Of a stretch of 16,720 bases of DNA, positions 12,498 to 16,720 are shown in pieces. The stretch is from NCBI GenBank assembly GCA_015662065.1, contig DQUX01000305.1:1-16720 (forward strand). The letters run 5' to 3'. Source of the stretch: Anaerolineales bacterium. GTDB taxonomy: Bacteria; Chloroflexota; Anaerolineae; B4-G1; DUEL01. The position numbers and the translations under genes are program-made. The first letter of the stretch is position 1. Each line of letters starts with the position of its first letter. The notes beneath the pieces are model-generated. The model made no database searches, was not told the origin of the DNA, and saw only the letters and a list, made by a program, of their open reading frames with translations.

Positions 12498-13142
12498 CTA
12501 TGGCCCCTCCCCTTCAGGAGCCACCACAACCAGGTTATCGAAGTGGACCCGGATGGAGCCACCGGGGCCGGAGCCCGCCCCCAGGCCCACGTCCCCCCGC
12601 TGGAGGGAGGCGTCGGTCGCTGTTGCCACCTCCTGGCCGTTGACGTAGAGGCTGAGCTGCTCCCCCCGGCAGACGATGCGGATGTGGTTGGTCGCTCCGT
12701 CGGTCTGGACGGCCGATGTGGGGAGGAAGCCCTCTCCGGTCAGCACCTCTATTCTCTCGTCCTCTACCCGGAGGATGGCATAGTAGCCGTCGTCGGTGAT
12801 GGCGAAGTAGTAGAAGTCACCCGGGGCGCGATAGCGGCACAGGAGCCCGAAATGGCCATCGGTGGAGCCGGAGACCCGCCGGACCTCCGCCTCTACGGCT
12901 ACGTCATCGAAGCGTCGGTGGGGCCGGGTCCAGACAAACCAATCTGGCTCGTACACCTCGATGAAGTACTCCCCGTCCTGATAGCCCCGATCGAAGGTCT
13001 CCTGACTATCGCTCCCCCAGCCGCTGCGGGGGTTGCTGAAGCGGTCCTGGAGAAGCGGCCCTTCGCCGTCCGCCCGGCAGCCGGCGATCGGCGACAGGGC
13101 CAGGAACAGGATCAAGAGCGGCTGCAGGAGATTGGTACGCAT
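12498..13142 (-). CDS. LamG-like lipoprotein B
   Basis: A 214-residue predicted lipoprotein. The signal peptide is MRTNLLQPLLILFLALSPIAGC with lipobox IAGC, lipidated Cys22. The mature LamG/DUF1080-like domain runs from DRFSNPRSGWG to VHFDNLVVVAPE. It shares the pattern of lipoprotein A in the same order: FSNP, FGLLCRYRAPGDFYYFAI, TNHIRIVCRGEQLSLYVNGQ, RGDVGLGAGS and VHFDNL, so the pair arose by tandem duplication. The sequences have diverged strongly, especially in the loops, suggesting different ligands. First gene of its transcript, with a good promoter about 45 nt upstream of the ATG and a GGGGG ribosome-binding site. Probably anchored at the outer face of the cytoplasmic membrane. No partner gene is evident. 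Confidence 0.8.
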   Translation of the reverse strand: MRTNLLQPLLILFLALSPIAGCRADGEGPLLQDRFSNPRSGWGSDSQETFDRGYQDGEYFIEVYEPDWFVWTRPHRRFDDVAVEAEVRRVSGSTDGHFGLLCRYRAPGDFYYFAITDDGYYAILRVEDERIEVLTGEGFLPTSAVQTDGATNHIRIVCRGEQLSLYVNGQEVATATDASLQRGDVGLGAGSGPGGSIRVHFDNLVVVAPEGEGP

Positions 13143-13184
13143 CGCACCCCCTTGAGTCTGTGGCCGTCTGTGGCGACTGGGGGG

Positions 13185-13213
13185 ATTATAGCACGGAGAG
13201 GGGGGTTGGACAA
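13185..13213 (-). promoter_or_regulatory. sigma-70 promoter of the lipoprotein pair
   Basis: On the minus strand TTGTCC (13213-13208) and a perfect TATAAT (13190-13185) are separated by 17 bp. It lies in the short gap after the glycerate kinase stop, so the lipoproteins have a transcript independent of the sugar operon. Confidence 0.8.
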
Positions 13214-13227
13214 TAATCGGGTGGGCG

Positions 13228-14574
13228 CTAGAACGCCAGGACGAAGGTCAGGTCGTTGACGTTGGTGCCGGTGGGGCCGGTGAGGATCAGATCGCCCAGG
13301 GCGGCGAAGAGAGGGTAGGCGTCGTTGCGGGCCAGGTGATCGGAAGGGTCCAGCCCCAGCCTGCGGGCCCGGGCCACCGTCCGGCCTGTAGCGATGGCCC
13401 CGGCGGCGTCGGTGGGGCCGTCGGTGCCGTCGGTGGCGAGGGTCACCACCATCACATCCCTCCAGCCGTCGAGGGAGAGGGCTGCCCCCAGCGCCACCTC
13501 CTGGTTGCGCCCCCCCTTTCCCGCACCGCGAACTGTGACGGTGGTCTCCCCGCCCAGGACCAGGCAGGCGGGCCGGGGCAGGGGGTGGTCGTGGCGGATC
13601 TCCTCCTTCGCCAGGGCCGCCAGCGCTCGGCCGACCTCGCGGGCCTCCCCTTCCAGATAGGTCGTCAGCAGGAGGGCGTGGAGGCCCAACGCCTGCGCCC
13701 GCTCCACCGCCGCCAGGGCCGCCACCCGGTTATCGGCCACGAGGGTGTGGTGGACCCGTCCGAAGAGGGGATCGCCAGGCTTGGGGGTCTCCTCCACCTC
13801 CCCCCGCAGGCCCCGCTCCAGGTGTTCGCGGGTGGAGGGGGGAGCCTCTTCCCACAGGCCGTATAGGACCAGCACCTCCCGGGCGTTGGCGAAGGTGGTG
13901 GGGTCGGGCGCGCAGGGGCCGGAGCCGATCACGTCCAGGGGATTGCCGACCACGTCGGAGAGGACCAGCACTGCTGCCTGCGCGCCCCGTTGGGTGATCC
14001 GCTGGGCCAACCGCCCTCCCTTGACCTGAGAGAGGTGCTTGCGGACGGTGTTGACCTCCCCGATGGTCGCGCCGCTGCGCAGGAGAGCCTCGGTCAGCCG
14101 TTGCAGATCGGCCAGTGACACCCCTGGAACCGGCTGGACCAGCAGCGCGGAAGCGCCGCCGGAGATGAGCACCAGGGCCAGATCCCCCTCTCGCAGCCCG
14201 TCCACCAGGTCCAGGATGCGACTGGTCCCCTGCAGGCCGGCCTCGTTTGGGACGGGGTGGCCTGCAGGGTGGACGTGGATGGGGGCGGGCACAGACCGCA
14301 GCTTTTCGTAGCCGTAGCGGACGTTGACCCACCCCTCGGCGATCCGGTCGCCCAGGAAGGCCTCGACGGCTGCGGCCATCCCCGCCCCGGCCTTCCCCGC
14401 CCCGACGACCAGCAGTCGGCCCACGGCTGCCAGGTCGTAAGTCCGGTCGCCCACCCAGAGCATCTCGCCCTCCAGCCGCAGGTGGCGGGCCACCGCCCGC
14501 GCCGGGTTGACCGTCCCCAGTGCGGCCCAGACCAGTTCCATCGCCAGCTCGCGCTGCCGCGTCTCGTCCATCAT
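13228..14574 (-). CDS. glycerate 2-kinase, MOFRL/DUF4147 family
   Basis: Predicted to phosphorylate D-glycerate to 2-phosphoglycerate, the entry to lower glycolysis. It has 448 residues, the usual length. The N-terminal DUF4147 domain shows VVGAGKAG (56-63), HPAGHPVPN (102-110), ISGGASALL (137-145), NTVRKHLSQVKGG (175-187) and SDVVGNPLDVIGSGP. The C-terminal MOFRL domain shows LGGETTVTVRGAGKGGRNQE (340-359), TDGTDGPTDAAGA and TGPTGTNVNDL. The start is the ATG at 14574, which overlaps the glycosyltransferase stop as ATGA; an ATG at 14604 would add ten residues lying inside the previous gene. It is the last gene of an overlapping operon with a GT4 enzyme and a GH13_18 phosphorylase, which provides a source of glycerate. 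The gene name varies (gck, ttuD, glxK), so none is given. Confidence 0.92.
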   Translation of the reverse strand: MMDETRQRELAMELVWAALGTVNPARAVARHLRLEGEMLWVGDRTYDLAAVGRLLVVGAGKAGAGMAAAVEAFLGDRIAEGWVNVRYGYEKLRSVPAPIHVHPAGHPVPNEAGLQGTSRILDLVDGLREGDLALVLISGGASALLVQPVPGVSLADLQRLTEALLRSGATIGEVNTVRKHLSQVKGGRLAQRITQRGAQAAVLVLSDVVGNPLDVIGSGPCAPDPTTFANAREVLVLYGLWEEAPPSTREHLERGLRGEVEETPKPGDPLFGRVHHTLVADNRVAALAAVERAQALGLHALLLTTYLEGEAREVGRALAALAKEEIRHDHPLPRPACLVLGGETTVTVRGAGKGGRNQEVALGAALSLDGWRDVMVVTLATDGTDGPTDAAGAIATGRTVARARRLGLDPSDHLARNDAYPLFAALGDLILTGPTGTNVNDLTFVLAF

Positions 14575-15812
14575 CTCAGACTCCGGAGCACCTCCCGCAG
14601 ACACCTCTCCGCCACCGCATAAGAGAAATGCTCCCGCGCCAGGGCGAAGTTGCGCTCCGTTGCCTCGCGCCGGCGGTCGGCGTCGTCCAGCAGGTGACGG
14701 ACGTGGGCGACCGCCTCATCGGTGATGGCCCCCTCGATCTCCACGAAGTCGAAGCCCAGGGGGCCGATGTCGGCCGTATAAACCGGGTACCGGTTGACCA
14801 GCACGGGCAGATGGAAGTAGATGCTCTCCAAGAGAGCGTTGCCGAACCCTTCTATCAGGCTGGGGTAGGTGACGAAGTCGGCGTGGAGGTAGGCGTCCCA
14901 CAGATTGTAGGTCTTGACCCCATCGGAGGCCATCCGACGGGCGGGGCCGAATCGGTCGGCGACGTAGCGCAGATCCACTCCGCTCCGATCCGCCAGGTCC
15001 TGCAGGCGGTGAAGGTACCCCATCCCCTCATCTCCGGCGGGATGGGTGATGAGCAGCCTGCAGCGGGGGTCGCCCAGCCGTCGGAGGAGTTCGATGGAGA
15101 GCTCGATCCCCTTGCGTGGCACGACGCGAGTGGGCTGAAGGATCAAACGGTCGTCCGGGTCAAGGCCCATCGCCCCCCGCAGGTCAGCGCTAAAGGGATC
15201 GGGGGTCGGCGGAGGGGTCTCGAAATCGAAGACATTGGGGAGCACCCGAGCGGAGATACCTCGCCGCCGCCAGAGCGCTGCTTGAGCCAGGCTGTTGATG
15301 ACCAAATGGCGCACGGACGGGAGATCGGGCGGGAAGCACCGCTCCAGGATGTCCGGCACGGCAGTAGTAGCGAGGCGGGGCCGCTCCCAGTAGAGATCGT
15401 GGTGGTGGGCGATGGTGGGAATGTGGGTCTCGGCGATGAACTCCGTCAACGCCACGCCCAACGGGAGGTGCATCGGGATGGCCAGCGCGTTCTGGGGAAA
15501 GAGGACCTCTATGGAGAAGCGATCTACAAAGGTGGTCAGTATCTCCCTGAGTTCGGCGGCCATCCCGTAGACCCGCTCACGCAGGTCGTCGGGGGTCGGG
15601 CCGGCGAAAGCCTCGTCGTGGATGCGGCGGGCCCGGGGGTGGGCGAAGTGCATCTCAGGGGCCAGCAGCCCGGGTGGACCCTCTGGGTCCAGTTTGCCGG
15701 CGCAGTAAAAGACTTGATGCCCCATTCGGGTCAGAATCGCGGTCAATTTGGCGGTCTCCAGGGAGACGCCGTCGGTTCCGGCGAGGCGGGTGGAGACGAA
15801 GCCGATGTTCAC
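14571..15812 (-). CDS. GT4-type glycosyltransferase in a glucosylglycerate-like operon
   Basis: A 413-residue GT-B glycosyltransferase. The start is a GTG at 15812 with GGGGGGAGGAAAG directly upstream, giving MNIGFVSTRLAGTDGVSLE, a typical group-1 Gly-rich start. The frame remains open further upstream only as antisense-like shadow of the previous gene. Landmarks: HHHDLYWERPR (136-146), LQPTRVVPRKG (225-235), LLITHPAG (253-260) and the EX7E motif E321-G-F-G-N-A-L-L-E329. Predicted retaining, with a nucleotide-sugar donor. It overlaps the phosphorylase stop by 4 nt (GTGA) and the glycerate kinase start by 4 nt (ATGA), so the three are translated as one coupled unit. It might synthesise or extend a glycosylglycerate compatible solute, but the acceptor is inferred only from context. 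Confidence 0.85.
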   Translation of the reverse strand: MNIGFVSTRLAGTDGVSLETAKLTAILTRMGHQVFYCAGKLDPEGPPGLLAPEMHFAHPRARRIHDEAFAGPTPDDLRERVYGMAAELREILTTFVDRFSIEVLFPQNALAIPMHLPLGVALTEFIAETHIPTIAHHHDLYWERPRLATTAVPDILERCFPPDLPSVRHLVINSLAQAALWRRRGISARVLPNVFDFETPPPTPDPFSADLRGAMGLDPDDRLILQPTRVVPRKGIELSIELLRRLGDPRCRLLITHPAGDEGMGYLHRLQDLADRSGVDLRYVADRFGPARRMASDGVKTYNLWDAYLHADFVTYPSLIEGFGNALLESIYFHLPVLVNRYPVYTADIGPLGFDFVEIEGAITDEAVAHVRHLLDDADRRREATERNFALAREHFSYAVAERCLREVLRSLR

Positions 15813-16720
15813 CTTTCCTCCCCCCTCAACCACAGCACCTGGTAGGGAGCCATCGATAGTCTCAGCGTGTCCCCGGCCTCTACGTCGAAGGTGGCCCCGG
15901 CGATGACGTCGCGTACCCGATCGGTGTGGGGGAAGGGAAAGAGGTCCAGGTCGATCCGCAGGGCGTGGCCGACACCGGAGAGGTTGTGGAGGCATAGGAG
16001 CGTCTCGCTCCCGTCCAGCGCGGTGCGCAGGAGGGAGAAGAGGGCCGGGTGAAGGGCGAGGACCTGCTGCGGACCGTTGGGGTGGAAGGCCGGATGGGCG
16101 GCACGGGTGCGGATGAGGTGGCGGTAGGGGTAGAAGACCCGATGGCGCAGGGAGGTCGGGTCGGCCAGTTCCCGCTCCAGGTCGTCGCGGCGGAACTTCT
16201 CCCGATTGATGGAGCGATACTTCCCGGTCCGTTCCACACCGGCGCGGTCGCTGCGGGAGCCAAAAAGGCTGTGGACATAAATGCCAGGCACCCCGGCCAG
16301 GCTGAGCATGATCGCCTGGGAGGTCAGGAAGCGGCGCGCCTGCAGGTCCAGGGGCTCCGGTCCGCCCGGATCGGAAAGCGCGTCGAAGTAGGAGATGTTC
16401 AACTCGTAGACGGACCGGGTGCTGTCGGGGTTGGTCTTGTAAGAGACGTGGCCGCCGTGGGCGAGGGTGCGATCTACCAACGCCTGCACCTCCTCCGGGC
16501 TCAGGATCCCCTCGACGGGCCGCACCCCGATGCCGTCGTGGGAGGCCAGGAAGTTGAAGAAGGTGGTCTCGCGGGAGGGGGCGGTGAGGCCCGAAGCCCA
16601 CGCCGAGAGGCGGGTCGCGTCGCCAGTGTGGAAGGCGTGGAGCACCAGCGGGGGGAGCGAGAACTGATAGACCAACTGTGCCTCATCGTACCCGTTGCCG
16701 AAGTAGGAGACGTTCTCCTC
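15809..16720 (-). CDS. GH13_18 sucrose/glucosylglycerate phosphorylase, C-terminal part
   Basis: Partial: 303 residues and the stop are inside the window, and the N-terminal part lies beyond the right edge. The visible part starts NVSYFGNGYDEAQLVYQF, then LPPLVLHAF, and contains NFLASHDGIGVRPVEGIL, whose HD includes the transition-state-stabilising Asp of GH13 enzymes. GVPGIYVHSLFGS and the C-terminal beta domain follow. The nucleophile and acid/base lie outside. The family cleaves an alpha-glucoside with phosphate to alpha-glucose-1-phosphate plus the acceptor. The adjacent glycerate kinase favours glucosylglycerate phosphorylase, characterised for E. coli YcjM and Meiothermus relatives, over sucrose phosphorylase. 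That choice is an inference from context and from the LASHDGIGVRP sequence. Confidence 0.88.
   Translation of the reverse strand, partial: EENVSYFGNGYDEAQLVYQFSLPPLVLHAFHTGDATRLSAWASGLTAPSRETTFFNFLASHDGIGVRPVEGILSPEEVQALVDRTLAHGGHVSYKTNPDSTRSVYELNISYFDALSDPGGPEPLDLQARRFLTSQAIMLSLAGVPGIYVHSLFGSRSDRAGVERTGKYRSINREKFRRDDLERELADPTSLRHRVFYPYRHLIRTRAAHPAFHPNGPQQVLALHPALFSLLRTALDGSETLLCLHNLSGVGHALRIDLDLFPFPHTDRVRDVIAGATFDVEAGDTLRLSMAPYQVLWLRGEER

Noticed and set aside
15813..16601. N-terminal extension of the second glycosyltransferase
   Set aside because: The open frame upstream of the GTG at 15812 is Pro/Arg-rich and overlaps the phosphorylase gene in another frame.

Overview
The window is GC-rich bacterial chromosomal DNA carrying mostly housekeeping genes. 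Intercistronic overlaps are tight, GTG and TTG starts are used, and where promoters are visible they are clear sigma-70 types. The gene set and gene order, together with many short palindromic and heptameric intergenic repeats, would fit a Chloroflexota (Anaerolineae-like) genome. That assignment is an inference and no single marker here proves it. No prophage, insertion sequence with a transposase, CRISPR array, rRNA or tRNA was found.

Layout, left to right. (1) 1-266: two tandem copies of an 89-bp nested palindrome and a short heptad-like tract. (2) 267-2405, plus strand: a galE-type epimerase and a GT4 glycosyltransferase, 9 bp apart. The glycosyltransferase carries an in-frame palindromic repeat. 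(3) 2446-4753, plus strand: an extended -10 promoter with a nearby inverted repeat, a membrane protein joining a cyclic-nucleotide-binding domain to two TM-TM-bPH modules, and peptide deformylase (def). (4) 9215 down to 4757, minus strand: a perfect-consensus promoter followed by rpsU, yqeY, a pgpH-like HD phosphohydrolase, ybeY, dgkA and greA. This is a compressed version of the Firmicutes rpsU-yqeY-...-yqfF-ybeY-dgkA cluster. Its YbeY lacks the third metal-ligand histidine. (5) 9280-11628, minus strand: mtaB overlapping a HIT hydrolase gene by 4 nt, then a two-CBS plus ACT protein. MtaB carries a second, unrelated in-frame palindromic repeat. A heptamer array lies between the HIT and CBS genes. 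(6) 11628-11846: a mosaic of one full and two half copies of the palindrome seen at the left edge. (7) 11856-13213, minus strand: two paralogous LamG-like lipoproteins behind a good promoter. (8) 13228-16720, minus strand: a MOFRL-type glycerate kinase, a GT4 glycosyltransferase and the C-terminal part of a GH13_18 (sucrose/glucosylglycerate) phosphorylase cut by the window edge, all overlapping by 4 nt.

How the genes work together. The rightmost operon reads as handling of glucosylglycerate or a related glucoside. The phosphorylase would release glucose-1-phosphate and D-glycerate, and the kinase would feed glycerate into glycolysis as 2-phosphoglycerate. The glycosyltransferase may make or extend the glycoside. 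The rpsU-greA operon combines translation, rRNA maturation, cyclic-di-AMP breakdown, undecaprenol/lipid phosphorylation and transcript cleavage. The most unusual material in the window is the repeat DNA. Several different short palindromic or heptameric families sit directly against start and stop codons, and two of them lie in frame inside conserved enzymes.
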